Shown: piece by piece, positions 10,919-21,884 of the stretch
Layout: each line of letters opens with the position of its first letter
Numbering within the stretch: the stretch's first letter is position 1
Assembly: GCA_951799425.1 (NCBI GenBank)
Contig: OX637404.1
Location: 17,508,045 to 17,572,044 of the forward strand
Origin: Ilex aquifolium
Lineage: Eukaryota > Streptophyta > Magnoliopsida > Aquifoliales > Aquifoliaceae
DNA: 64,000 nucleotides
Direction: 5' to 3'
The notes under the pieces: model-generated
The model's database searches: none
What the model was told of the DNA's origin: nothing
The model's input: only the letters and a program-made list of their open reading frames with translations
Translations under genes and position numbers: made by a program

Positions 10919-13624
10919 ATGTCGATTGAGGGGGAAGAGTTTGTTAACCTCGGTGGAAAGCCCAAAGAAATTATTGTTGCTTTCGGAGAAGAGGATAAGG
11001 CACTAGGCGCCGGCGTGGAGGTGCCATCGGTACCCATTGCCGCCGCCGTTCGCTCGCCTAAGGGGCTGTCTGAGCTGGGTGTTTATGCTCTGCTGGTTGG
11101 AGACAATTGGGGAGGCAATTTTGGCGCCCAAGGTACTGATTTGGGCGGTGAACAGGTGGTGGGCGTCGTTGGGCGCGTGGCTTTGGTGAGTTCCTTTGGG
11201 CGTGCAACAGGGGCGGACATGGAGGCTTTGCGCGAAGTTGAGATGGAGACGCATTTGGGCGCGCTGTCCGAGCGATGGAGTGGGGGAGCAAGCTTCCTGC
11301 TGCACTGGGTGAACTTTTTGCTGCGTTGGGCCGTTTGGGCAAGCAGCCTGCTGCGCTGGGCAGCTTGGGCGACTAGCCTAGGTGTGCGGCTGAGACGCGC
11401 GAGGTGGAGGAGCGAGCAGCCCAGGCGGCCAGGCTAGTCGGCGTTAGCGATGGGCTGGTTCCTTAGAGTGGAACTCCTCAAAGTCAGATTCTTCAGGACC
11501 TCCCTGGAAGTGGCTCAGGCAATTCCCTACGCCCCCGCAACAAAACGCGCAAAAGCAAAGTAGCTGATGATGGGTCCAAAGTAAGTACCCTTTCTAGTTT
11601 GCTCAACACTGATGATATCCTGAGAATTGTTTCTACTTATCACATTCCCCCCACTGTACTATGTCGAGCTGAGATGGGTGAGCCCGCCTTTGATGACTCT
11701 TCTGGGGATATTGCCATTTATGAGGAGATGCTTGAGGTTGGGCTCAGGTTTCCCATGTCCCCCTCTATTTCTCGCATTCTTGAATATTTTTCACTCACCC
11801 CGGGGTGATTGTCGCCCAATGGTTGGAGGGTTTTGCTATGCTTTTTGGTGTTTGTGGAGGAAAGTGCACCATGAGGATGCTCTCCGAAAGAGTTTCATGC
11901 AGCATATACTTTGAGTGAGACTCCTGCTCCCAATCGGGGTTGGTATTATTTTACCACGAGAGACAAGCTGATCACCGGACTGAGGTCCAACTGTCATAGT
12001 TGGAAATCTTGCTTTATATTTGTCGGCGGAGAGTAGGTTGCGGAGGCCGACAGAGATTTTGTACCAAGAGGATGGGGTACCCCTAAGATACTTGGTATGT
12101 TTCACACCTGCTTTCTCTCCTTTGCTTTCTTCATTTTTTTTTATTCATCATTCCTTTTGCAGATCCTCCTGTGCTCTCCAGGAATCAAGAGTGGAGGTTG
12201 CAGGCGTTGAGGGCTTATCCTGAAAAAGACTTTGGAGTCCTTATGTCCAAAGATGTTGGTGCTACCCCGAAGTCCAGTGGCTCTTCTTTGAAGAGGAAGG
12301 GTGAGTTGATTCTTTTGTGCCCTCCTCTTTTACTTGGTGTTTTTCATCTAGGTAACACTTTATTTTCTTTGCAGCGATAAATAGGGAGGTGATTGGGTCC
12401 CGCCTTTCTAGTAGGAGCCCTCTTCCTCCTAAGGTGGCGAGGTCTTCCAAGGTGGCGAATGGGCAACGTCTCCTCTCCAATGGTGCCTCCTGAGGTGAGC
12501 TCTCCTCAACCAACCCCTCCACTGGCGCCCTCCCATCAAGTGACCCTTCTAGAGGTGCCTCCTCAGTCGGAGTCTCCCTCAGTTGCACCTCCTGCTCCAG
12601 AGTCTCGTCTAGAGTCTCGCTTGTTGGCCACACCTTCTGCCCCTAGTTCATCCACTCTTCCTGTGGGGACTTCTACTGGGATACCTTCTCAGATTAGCTC
12701 CATGTTGGGTAACGCGCGGGTCATCAAGGATCAGCTTGGGAAGTTTGTGCTCGCCAGTTATGTGAATGGGATTAGTGCATTGGGCATCGAGGGAATCATC
12801 AACTCTTTTCTGGAAGGCTGAGCTCAAGTAAGGGTTTGTTCTCTCCCCTTTCTCCCTTCCTTCCATAAGTGTCTGACATCCTTTTGCCTTTTGTTTTTCT
12901 TCAGGCCTCGACTGCATCTATGTGTTTATTTTCAAGGACCCTCCTTTATCACAAGCTGAAACACACTCATGAAGTCATGCAGAATGAGTTTCTTATTGCT
13001 CAAGGGAGGATTCCCGAGCTCGAAGCTGCTGACAGCGCTTATGATGTTGACCTTGTGGCAGCTCGTGAGAGGGTGACTGGTCTTGAGACTGAGCTTTCGA
13101 TGACTTATGGGAGGGTGGCCACGTTCAAGATTGAGCTTGCAGAGACCCGTGAGAGGGCCACGCTCAGTGAGGCTGAGCTTTTGGCGACCCATGGGAGGGC
13201 AGCCAAGCTCGAGGCTGAGCTTGCAGAGGTCCGCAAGAGGGCTACGCTTAGTGAGGCTAAGCTTTTGGTGACCCATGGGAGGACGGCCAAGCTCGAGGCT
13301 GAGCTTGCGGAGGTCCGTGTCACGCTCAGTGAGGCTGAGCTTGCAGAGACCCGCAAGAGGGTCATGCTCAGAGAGGCTGCCGCAGAGGCAGATGTGAGGG
13401 CTGCTCAGGAAAGAGCTTCTCGGGCTGAGGCGGACCTGGAGAATGGCATCGTAGATGCTTTCATTGACGGTTACGAGGAGCTCCGGGGAAAGATTTCTGC
13501 TGGTTTCCCCGATATTGATGTCTCAGGCTTCTTGCCCACAGAGGTGCCCGGTGATAGTGATGGAGGCTCTAACGATGCCGAGGGTGATGATGTGAAGGAG
13601 GATGACGATCATGAGAGTAGTTAG
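10919..13624 (+). CDS. Antisense accessory gene of the Tat element (fossil)
   Basis: Opposite in strand to the polyprotein, between integrase and the 3' LTR. Exon-like blocks are separated by introns with clear GT...AG edges (for example about 12093-12163, 12300-12374 and 12830-12904). The block at 11599-11808 has the pattern of the 'putative gypsy-type transposon' domain (Pfam Transposase_28 type): IPPTVLCRAEMGEPAF, then YEEMLEVGLRFPMSP. The block at 12869-13624 encodes a coiled coil of repeated E-L-A-E-x-R units that ends in an acidic tail (GDDVKEDDDHESS). Tat relatives such as Grande are known to carry antisense genes of this kind. Its role is unknown. It looks broken, with a few breaks, and I do not assemble a product. 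Confidence 0.6.
13082..13370 (+). repeat. 84-bp coiled-coil coding repeat
   Basis: A unit of 84 bp (28 residues, exactly four heptads) is repeated about three times with substitutions. Its core is GCCAAGCTCGAGGCTGAGCT. Because the unit is a whole number of heptads, gain or loss of a unit keeps the coiled-coil register. Confidence 0.7.
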
Positions 13625-13945
13625 AGTGCTAGGGACTTTTTGATTGATGTTTTTTTTAGGAAAGCATTTTGTAGCCCTACTTTTGTAAAAGTGGTTGGTT
13701 TTTGCCACTGATGCTCTTTTGAAGTTGAATACAAAAATGCAAAGATCTTTTGAGTAAATCTAGAAATTTTATTTTATTCATTTCACTGCTTATGTAAAGC
13801 AATATCAAGTAATAGCTCCAACAAAGTACAAAAAATAAAATCAAGTCCCTAACTTTTCTACTTTGACTCTCTCAAGGTGTCATTGGTAGTACCTCTTCAA
13901 GTGTTCGACATTCCATGGATGGGGCAAAACCTTCCCCTCAGAATT

Positions 13946-15081
13946 CTATATCTTGTAGGTACCCGGCCTCACCACTTCTGTTATGAGGTAGGGTCCTTCC
14001 CAGTTTGGTTCCAGCTTTCCTTCTCGTGAATCCTTTGTAGCGAGGATCACTTTCTTGAGGATCAAGTCTCCTGGTTGGAAGGAACGAGGCTTTACCCTCG
14101 AGTTGTAGTACTTTGTCATGCGGCGCTTGTACTCCGCTTTGCGGACCACAACCATCTCCCTTGCCTCCTCTACCAAGTCGAGGTTGATGCAGAGTCCTTC
14201 CTCATTGGGGACGGGGTCATGGGGTTGGACCCTTAGAGAATGCACTTTGATCTCCACAGGGATGACTGCCTCAATTCCAAAGGCGATTCTCCAGTTGGAA
14301 GGGTTTCTCCAGTTCGAGTTCTTTGTGTGGTGCGGTAGACCCATAATACACCTGGTAGCTCGTCAACCCAAAGACTCTTCGCCTTTTCGAGCCTTGTCTT
14401 TAGGTTGCGTAGCACCATTCTCACCATGACTTCTGCTTGTCCGTTTGTCTGCGGGTGCGCCGGGCTTGAATAAGGCTGCTTAATTTGAAGGTCGGAGTAG
14501 AATGAGTTCAGAAGCTTGTTGTCGAACTGCTTGGCATTGTTGCTGACAATAGCGTGGGGTATTCCGAAGCGGCAAACCAAGTTCTTCTAGATAAAATCCT
14601 TCACCTTTACGTCTGTTATCCTTGCTAAGGGTTCGGCCTCCTCCCATTTGGTAAAGTAATCAACTGCTACTACCACGAATTTGCACTATCCTCTACTCAA
14701 AGGTAGGGGGCCTAGGATGTCGATGCCCCATTTGGAGAAGGGTCATGGACTTGTGACGACCGTGAGTTCTTCTGGCGGCTGCCTAGGCACAGTGGCGAAG
14801 CGCTGACACTTGTCGCACCTCTTGGCGAATTCCTGGGCGTCCCTCACCATGCTAGGCCCGAAATAGCCTTGCCTGAGTGCCTTGTGGGCGAGGGAGCGTC
14901 CTCCGGAGTGATTCCCATAAATCCCTTCGTGGATCTCCCGCAAGGCATAATGAGCTTCTTCGGGTGAAAGGCACCTCAGCAATAGCAAGGAGTAGCCTTT
15001 CTTATATAGAATGTCTTGTAAGATGGTGAACTTGGAGGCCCTAATCCTGAGCTTTCTGGCCTCGAGGGGATCATCTGACAA
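13946..15081 (-). CDS. Tat integrase region (fossil)
   Basis: Three parts can be read on the minus strand. The HHCC zinc-binding head is at 15081-14743 (HEGIYGNHSGG, then CDKCQRF). The DDE core part is at 14580-14233 (IPHAIVSN, then HPQTNGQAEV). The C-terminal part is at 14344-13946, with the GPY/F-type ending NWEGPYLI. Order and spacing fit a plant Ty3 integrase. The region is broken as a coding unit and is a fossil. Confidence 0.85.
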
Positions 15082-15090
15082 TGCACCCTC

Positions 15091-15620
15091 CTAGAGGTAT
15101 GCCCTTATCGGGGTCATCCAATTTGATTCGGTAGAGGCACAGTTGACATTTGTGGCTTCGACGTCTAATTTGCTTGGTTCAAACTGGTGACCAATGAATG
15201 CTGGTCCTGGTGGGCCTTCGGAAGATGAGGCGAGCCTGGCTAGTGTATCGGCAGCCATGTTGTCATCTCTCAGGATGTGGCAGATTTGGAAGTATTGGAA
15301 TTTTGCGACCAAGGCTCTTGCCATGACAAGATACTCCTGCATTCTGGCTCCTTTCGCCTCAAACTCACCCTTAATTTGGTTGACTATCAGCCGGGAGTCG
15401 CTATGAGTGATGAGGTGCTGGGCGTCCATTTCAACTACCAACCTTAGGCCAGAGATGAGGGCTTCATATTCTGCCTCATTGTTAGAGGCGATGAAGTGAA
15501 GCTTTACAGCATACTTGATGGGAGTGCTATCGGGGCTGATCAGGATGAGACCTGCTCCACCTCCTTCACTAGTCGAAGAGCCATCCACGTAGAGCTTCCA
15601 GAGTGATAGAGTTGAGGGCT
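15091..15620 (-). CDS. Archaeal-type RNase H of the Tat element (fossil)
   Basis: LWKLYVDGSSTSEGGGAG starts the fold. It continues with NNEAEYEALISGL, then SDSRLIVNQIKGE and DDNMAADTLARLASS. This second RNase H, acquired in addition to the ordinary one after RT, is the defining feature of the plant Tat clade. It lies between the proline-rich linker (15640-15985) and integrase. Confidence 0.85.
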
Positions 15621-15639
15621 CGAAGATCACCGTGGGAGT

Positions 15640-15985
15640 GCTTGAGCTGGGGGTCTGGGCACTAGGATGGGCGCCAGAGATGGAAGTCTGGGCGCTAGAA
15701 GTGGGAGTCTGGGTGCCAGGCTGGGCGTCTGGCAGTGCCTGGGCAATAAAGGTGGGAGTCTGGGCGCCAGACTGGGAGTCTGGGAGTGCTTGGGCGCCAG
15801 AAGTGGGAGTCTGGGTGCCAGAAGTGGAAGTCTGGGCTCCAGGTTGGGCGTCTGGGAGTGCCTGGGCACCAGAGGTGGGAGTCTGGGCGTCAGGCTGGGC
15901 GTCTGGGAGTGCCTGGGCACCAGAAGTTGGAGTTTGGGCATCTGGGAGTGCTTGGGCGCCAGAAGTGGGTGTCGGGGTGTCCTCG
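15640..15985 (-). repeat. Minisatellite coding a Pro/Ala/Gln linker
   Basis: Units of about 30 and 57-60 bp built on GCCTGGGC(A/G)CCAGA.GTGGGAGTCTGGGC repeat roughly eight times. On the minus strand they read TPTSGAQALPDAQ over and over, forming a flexible linker between the two RNase H domains. The plus-strand reading (VWAPEVGVWA...) is a shadow. Confidence 0.8.
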
Positions 15986-16039
15986 CCGGTCTTCAGATTG
16001 TTTTGTGTATCCGATCTTGATATCTGAAGTGTGGAAGAC

Positions 16040-17563
16040 TCATTAATCTCCTCTACTAGGGTAAGCTCGGCAATGAAATCTGTCGAGGCTAGTGCTTTGA
16101 TGGCCGCCCTTAGCTTATATCTGATATCGAACTTGTCTAATTCCACTGCCCACTTAAGGAGTCTCCTGGATACATCTGGTTTTCCCAAGACTCTCTTTAG
16201 TGGCTGGTCCGTGATAACGACAACGGTGTGACTTTGAAAATAATGTCGTAGACGCCTTACTGTTAAGATGAGGGTTAGTACTAGCTTCTCCAGTCCCGAA
16301 TATCTGATTTATGTTCCTTGGTATGCTCTGCTCACGTAATAGATTGACTTTTTTACTCTATCATTGTTTCTAATGAGGACAGAGCACACTGCTGATAGGG
16401 AAGCGAAAAGGTACAGATATAAGGTTTCACCCGGTGCAGCGTGTGAAAGGAGAGGAGGTGTAGCCAGTAGGTTTTAAGCTTTTGGAAGGCTTCCTCTGCC
16501 TCAGGTCCCCACTCGAAAGCTTTCCGGAGAATCTTGAAAAAAGGCAAACATTTGTCTGCAGACTTTGAAACAAACCTGTTGGGTGCTGCAATTCTCCCAT
16601 TGAGCCGCTCGAGCTCCTTGGTTGAGGCGGGTGACTTCATATCGAGGATGGCTTTGATCTCATCGAGGTTTGCCTCAATTCCCCTTTGATTGACCATAAA
16701 GCCTAGGAACTTTCTTGACCCTACGCCAAAGGCACATTTCTCAGGGTTCAGCTTCATGTGGTATGACCTGAGAACGTTGAAAGTTTCTTGGAGGTGGTCG
16801 ATGTGGTCTACTGCTGCGAGACTTTTCACTTGCATGTCATCCACGTACACCTCCATCGTTTTCCCGATCTGTGACTGGAACATCTTGTTCACCAGTCATT
16901 GATAGGTTGCTCCTGCGTTCTTTAACCCGAAGGGCATGACCCTGTAGCGGTAGATCCCCCTTGGAGTGATGAACGATATCTTCTGCTGGTCGGGGGGTGC
17001 ATGCTAATCTAGTTATACCCAGAATATGCATCCAGGAAGGTGAGCAATTCATGTCCTGCTGTGTTGTCGATGAAGAGGTTGATTTGTGGTAGTGGGTAGC
17101 TATCCTTCGGGCATTCTTTGTTGAGCTCAGTAAAGTCGACGCAAAGGCGCCACTTCCCATTAGCTTTAGTCACCATCACCACATTTGAGAGCCACGCAAG
17201 ATAGGCTACTTCTCTGACCGCTCCGTTCTCTATCAACTTTCCCACCTTCTTTTCCATTGCTTGAGCCCTTTCAGTGGAGACACCCCTTAGCTTTTGTCGA
17301 ACAGGCTTATGGTGAGGGTCGACGTTGAGGCGGTGGGTGGCGACCTCAAGGTCGATGCCCTCCAGGTCCGCATGTGACCATGCAAAAACGTCCATGTTAC
17401 GCTTTAAAAAGTCTATGAGCTGGCGGACCAAGTATTCATAAAGAGAAGAGCCAATGTACACTTTTCTGTCTGGATGCTCCTCATCCAAGATCACTGGGGT
17501 GAGCTCCTCGACTGGTTCTCCTCTTTCTATAGTGGCGTCATCCCTTGGGTCGAGGACCTCCAC
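16040..17563 (-). CDS. Tat reverse transcriptase and first RNase H (fossil)
   Basis: The N-terminal part is at 17563-17009 (VMVTKANGKWRLCVDFTELN, then AYSGYN). The catalytic part is at 16892-16353, where the YXDD motif is VYVDDMQV, followed by FLGFMVNQRGIE. Remains of the first RNase H follow to about 16040, ending in the RH-like LLKWAVELDKFDIRY. A second copy of the N-terminal part lies at 19684-19130 because of the tandem duplication. Fossil. Confidence 0.85.
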
Positions 17564-17575
17564 TTGTAGTGACTC

Positions 17576-18145
17576 TTATGACTTTTTGGTCTTCATGGAG
17601 GAGACGTAGCACTCTCTGGCAGCTACTTGGTCTCCTCGGACCTCTCCGACTCCGTTCGGGGTTGGAAAGCGGAGAATGAGGTGGTAGGTAGAGGGCACCG
17701 CTCTTAGAGTGTTGAGAGCAGGTCGCCCTAGAATAATGTTGTACGCTGAAGGGCAATCTATCACCAGGAAGTTGACCATGATCGTGGAGCTTCGGGGAGC
17801 TGCGCAGGCAGTGACTGGTAAGGTGATGGACCCTTGGGGATACACCTTCTCCCCGGAGAATCCAATGAGGGGTGACCTGATAGGCTGCAGCCTCTCCCTG
17901 CCCAAGTTGAGCTTGTCATAAGCCTCCGCGAACAAGATATCCGCAGAGCTGGCGCTGACCACGAGAATTATCCGCACTTGGAAATTGGCGACGGTCATGG
18001 TGAGCACCAGAGGGTCATCATGGGGGTGGTGGATTCCTTCCAGGTCCTTGTCTGAGAAGGATATGACATCGCTGTTCCCATGGTTGGGAGCCTTAGATGG
18101 GCGCAATTCGTCGGGGTGCGTAGCTTTCCTGGCATGAGCCTTCAT
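17576..18145 (-). CDS. Tat protease, left duplicate (fossil)
   Basis: A retropepsin-like region with ADILFAEAYDKLNLGRERL and, downstream, NIILGRPALNTLRAV, the ILGR motif that closes Ty3 proteases. It is one of two copies made by the internal duplication. Fossil. Confidence 0.8.
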   Translation of the reverse strand: MKAHARKATHPDELRPSKAPNHGNSDVISFSDKDLEGIHHPHDDPLVLTMTVANFQVRIILVVSASSADILFAEAYDKLNLGRERLQPIRSPLIGFSGEKVYPQGSITLPVTACAAPRSSTIMVNFLVIDCPSAYNIILGRPALNTLRAVPSTYHLILRFPTPNGVGEVRGDQVAARECYVSSMKTKKS

Positions 18146-19696
18146 AGCGGAGAGAGATTCTCCTCCCCCTTGTAAGCCCTCCGGAGATGGTGTGAATTTC
18201 TCCGATGGGTTGTTGGTCTTCTATATTACGAGGTGGCGCTGGGGCCTGTTCTCTACCGACAACATATTGGCGTAGGTGACCCTATAGGATGAGTTCCTCA
18301 ATCTGTCTTTTGATGTCATAGCAGTCATCGGTGTCGTGGTCATGGTCGCGATGGAAGCGACAATATTTATTTGGGTTCCTACGATTTGGGGGAGCCTTCA
18401 TTCTCCCTGGCCACTTTACTGTGGGGTCGCCCTGAATCTGTAATAGGATGTGTCCGACAGAGGCATTGAGGGGAGTGAAGGCTTGTCGATCTCTCTGGGG
18501 AGCAAGACCGAGCCTGTCTTTGGCAGGTATCCTCTCTATCCTGCTGCGCTTGTTATTACTCTCCCTCTTGTCATCCCTGTCTCTTTCCTTTCTTTTCTAC
18601 TCAGTTCTAGAGAACTCACCTCGTCTGGCCCTTGTAATATCTTCAGCGTTCATATATTTCTGGGCCTTTGCTTGTAACTTAGGCATGCTCTTCGATGGGT
18701 GTTTCATTACTAAGAAGAGGAAGCTTGATGATCGGAGACCTTCAAAGAAGGCGGTCATGCTGACTTTTTCATCGGACTCCTCAACCTAAAGGACCTCCTC
18801 GTTAAAACGAGTGAGGTAGCTTCTCAGGATCTCATCTCTGTCTTGCTTTATGCTGAGCAGGTGGGTAGCAGGTTTTTGGGGGCGGCGTCCTCCAATAAAG
18901 TGCGACACGAAGGACTTGCTCAGCTCAGCAAATGTGCCAATGGAGACAGGGGAGATCTTGGCGAACCATTGTTGAGCGGATCCCTTCAAGGTGGTTAGGA
19001 ACATCTTGTTCACCAGTCATTGATAGGTTGCTCCTGCGTTCTTTAACCCGAAGAGCATGACCCTGTAGCGGTAGGTCCCCCTTGGAGTGATGAACGATAT
19101 CTTCTGCTGGTCGGGGGGTGCATGCTAATCTAGTTATACCCAGAATATGCATCCAGGAAGGTGAGCAATTCATGTCCTGCTGTGTTGTCGATGAAGAGGT
19201 TGATTTGTAGTAGTGGGTAGCTATCATTCGGGCATTCCTTGTTGAGCTCAGTAAAGTCGATGCAAAGGCGGCACTTCCCATTAGCTTTAGTCACCATCAC
19301 CACATTTGAGAGCCACGCAGGATAGGCTACTTCTCTGACCGCTCCGTTCTCTATCAACTTTCCCACCTTCTTTTCCATTACTTGAGCCCTTTCAGTGGAG
19401 ACACCCCATAGCTTTTGCCGAACAGGCTTATGGTGAGGGTCGACGTTGAGGCGGTGGGTGGCGACCTCAAGGTCGATGCCCTCCAGGTCCGCATGTGACC
19501 ATGCAAAAACGTCCATGTTACGCTTTAAAAAGTCTATGAGCTGGCGGACCAAGTATTCACAAAGGGAAGAGCCAATGTACACTCTTATGTCTGGATGCTC
19601 CTCATCCAAGATCACTGGGGTGAGCTCCTCGACTGGTTCTCCTCTTTCTATAGTGGCGTCATCCCTTGGGTCGAGGACCTCCACTTGCAGTGACTC

Positions 19697-20326
19697 TTAT
19701 GACTTTTTGGTCTTCATGGAGGAGACGTAGCACTCTCTGGCAGCTACTTGGTCTCCTCGGACCTCTCCGACTCCGTTCGGGGTTGGAAAGCGGAGAATGA
19801 GGTGGTAGGTAGAGGGCACCGCTCTTAGAGTGTTGAGAGCAGGTCGCCCTAGAATAATGTTGTACGCTGAAGGGCAATCTATCACCAGGAAGTTGACCAT
19901 GATCATGGAGCTTCGGGGAGCTGCGCCGGCAGTGACTGGTAAGGTGATGGACCCTTGGGGATACACCTTCTCCCCGGAGAATCCAATGAGGGGTGACCTG
20001 ATAGGCTGCAGCCTCTCCCTGCCCAAGTTGAGCTTGTCATAAGCCTCCACGAACAAGATATCCGCAGAGCTGGCGCTGTCCACGAGAATTCTCCGCACTT
20101 GGAAATTGGCGACGGTCATGGTGAGCACCAGAGGGTCATCATGGGGGTGGTGGATTCCTTCCAGGTCCTTGTCTGAGAAGGATATGACATCGTTGTTCCC
20201 ATGGTTGGGAGCCTTAGATGGGCGCAATTCGTCGGGGTGCGTAGCTTTCGTGGCATGAGCCTTCATAGCGGAGAGAGATTCTCCTCTCCCTTGCAAGCCC
20301 TCCGGAGATGGTGTGAATTTCTCCAA
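19697..20326 (-). CDS. Tat protease, right duplicate (fossil)
   Basis: Same domain as at 17576-18145. Landmarks are FQVRRILVDSASSADILF around the active-site Asp, then GFSGEKVYPQG and NIILGRPALN. It lies directly after the gag knuckle in element order, so this is probably the original position. Fossil. Confidence 0.8.
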   Translation of the reverse strand: MEKFTPSPEGLQGRGESLSAMKAHATKATHPDELRPSKAPNHGNNDVISFSDKDLEGIHHPHDDPLVLTMTVANFQVRRILVDSASSADILFVEAYDKLNLGRERLQPIRSPLIGFSGEKVYPQGSITLPVTAGAAPRSSMIMVNFLVIDCPSAYNIILGRPALNTLRAVPSTYHLILRFPTPNGVGEVRGDQVAARECYVSSMKTKKS

Positions 20327-20330
20327 TGGG

Positions 20331-20522
20331 CTATTGGTCTTCTATATTACGAGGTGGCGCTGGGGCCTGTTCTCTACCGACAACATATTGGCGTAGGTGA
20401 CCCTGTAGGATGAGCTCCTCAATCTGTCTTTTGATGTCATAGCAGTCATCGGTGTCGTGGTCATGGTCGCGATGGAAGCGACAATATTTGTTTGGGTTCC
20501 TACGATTTGGGGGAGCCTTCAT
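20331..20522 (-). CDS. Tat gag knuckle region (fossil)
   Basis: NKYCRFHRDHDHDTDDC is the variant Cys/His knuckle typical of Tat and related plant Ty3 gag proteins, followed by LKxQIEELILQG-type sequence. A second copy lies one duplication unit to the left (about 18210-18400). Confidence 0.75.
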   Translation of the reverse strand: MKAPPNRRNPNKYCRFHRDHDHDTDDCYDIKRQIEELILQGHLRQYVVGREQAPAPPRNIEDQ

Positions 20523-20717
20523 TCTCCTTGGCCACTTTACTGTGGGGTCGTCCTGAATCTGTAATAGGATGTGTCCGACAGAGGCATTGAGGGGAGTGAA
20601 GGCTTGTCGATCTCTTTGGGGAGCAGTACCGAGCCTGTCTTTGGCAGGTATCCTCTCTATCCTGCTGCGCTTGTTATTACTCTCCCTCTTGTCATCCCTG
20701 TCTCTTTCATTTCTTTT

Positions 20718-21604
20718 CTACTCAGTTCTAGAGAACTCACCTCGTCTGGCGCTTGTAATATCTTCAGCGTTCATGTATTTCTGGGCCTTTGCTTGTAACT
20801 TAGGCATGCTCTTCGGTGGGTGTTTCATTACTAAGAAGAGGAAGCTTGATGATCGGAGACCTTCCAAGAAGGCGGTCATGCTGACTTTTTCATCGGGCTC
20901 CTCAACCTGAAGGACCTCCTTGTTAAAACGAGTGAGGTAGCTTCTCAGAATCTCATCTCTGTCTTGCTTTATGCTGAGCAGATGGGTAGTAGGTTTTTGG
21001 TGGCGGCGTCCTCCAATAAAGTGCGACACGAAGGACTTGCTCAGCTCAGCAAATGTGCCAATGGAGACGGGGGAGATCTTGGCGAACCATTGTTGAGCGG
21101 ATCCCTTCAAGGTGGTTAGGAACGCTCGACACATGATTTCGTCAGGGATGTTGTGCAGCTGCATCAAAGTCTTAAAAGTTTCGAGGTGGTCTAATGGATC
21201 ATTCGTATCGTCAAAGGTTTTGATGGATGACATCTTAAATTTTTGAGGAAGTGGGTAGTTATCCACGTCAGGTTTGAAAGGTGTGTCGGTTCGACTTACG
21301 AGGTAGTCCACTGTTTCGGGTTCCTATGCCTTCATGGCGTTGAAGATGTCACCCAGTTGATTCTGCACCTCCTTAATTTTTTCGTCCCAATGATTCGGAG
21401 GAGGTCCTCTGGAATTATCATGGAAATGGTTCCCATGCTCCACACTTTGGTTTCACCATTCTCCTCTTGGAAATGAGGGTTTCCACCATGGGGAGCAGGA
21501 GTAGGAGCAGGAGCAGGGGCTGGAGGAGGAGGCCCCCCTGTGTGGGGTGCCCAAGGGAACTCCCATGGGTGGGGCGCCCAGAGGGGGAGCTCCTTGATGA
21601 CCAA
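20718..21604 (-). CDS. Tat gag (fossil)
   Basis: The Retrotrans_gag-type core is at 21311-20718 (DPLDHLETFKTLMQL, FLTTLKGSAQQWFAKI, SKSFVSHFIGGRR). A proline/alanine-rich leader with a PAPAPAPTPAP run is at 21604-21332. It packages element RNA in virus-like particles in active relatives. Part of the gag core recurs at 19013-18786 because of the duplication. Fossil. Confidence 0.8.
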
Positions 21605-21866
21605 GGAGTGGAGCTCCCCTGGTTTGAGGTCCGGGCTGCGCTCCTCTTTGTTGCCCGAGCATCAATTGCAGAATCTGTTCATTCTGGGCTGTAAGTTGCT
21701 ACATTGTGTCCAGCATCTGCTGTGCATTAGGGGCGGGATTGGCAGGTGGAGGAGCAACTTCCTCCTCTCGTACTGGATTATCTTCAGGGGGATTTATCGA
21801 TATCGATCTGATGGTGATTGCCATTGATTCAGCAAAGAAAGTGTTTATGTGAGAATTTTGCCTTTT

Positions 21867-21881
21867 CCACAGACGGCGCCA
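21867..21881 (-). other. Primer-binding site, tRNA-Asp type
   Basis: Read on the minus strand, TGGCGCCGTCTGTGG follows the 5' LTR after three bases. TGGCGCCGT matches the 3' end of plant tRNA-Asp (…ACGGCGCCA), the primer used by several large plant Ty3 lineages. Confidence 0.7.
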
Positions 21882-21884
21882 AAC

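Larger units (their letters stand above)
16877..21118 (-). repeat. 2121-bp tandem duplication inside the Tat element
   Basis: Positions 16877-18997 and 18998-21118 are direct copies that differ at about 2% of sites. The unit covers the end of gag, the knuckle, protease and the start of RT. All three junctions carry GGAAC (16877, 18998, 21119), a 5-bp microhomology. The offset of 2121 bp is constant at every landmark checked. Confidence 0.9.

Noticed and set aside
11003-12633. Minus-strand frames opposite the antisense accessory gene
   Set aside because: Pro/Ser/Gln-rich shadows without domain motifs. The plus-strand reading has splice sites and a recognisable domain.
15632-16027. Plus-strand open frames (VWAPEVGVWA-type and similar) of 86-131 residues
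   Set aside because: They are frame shadows of the minisatellite that codes the Tat linker on the other strand.
18448-20910. Paired plus-strand frames beginning MCPTEALRGVKACRSLWG (two copies)
   Set aside because: They are antisense to gag and protease of the Tat element and are doubled only because of the 2121-bp duplication.
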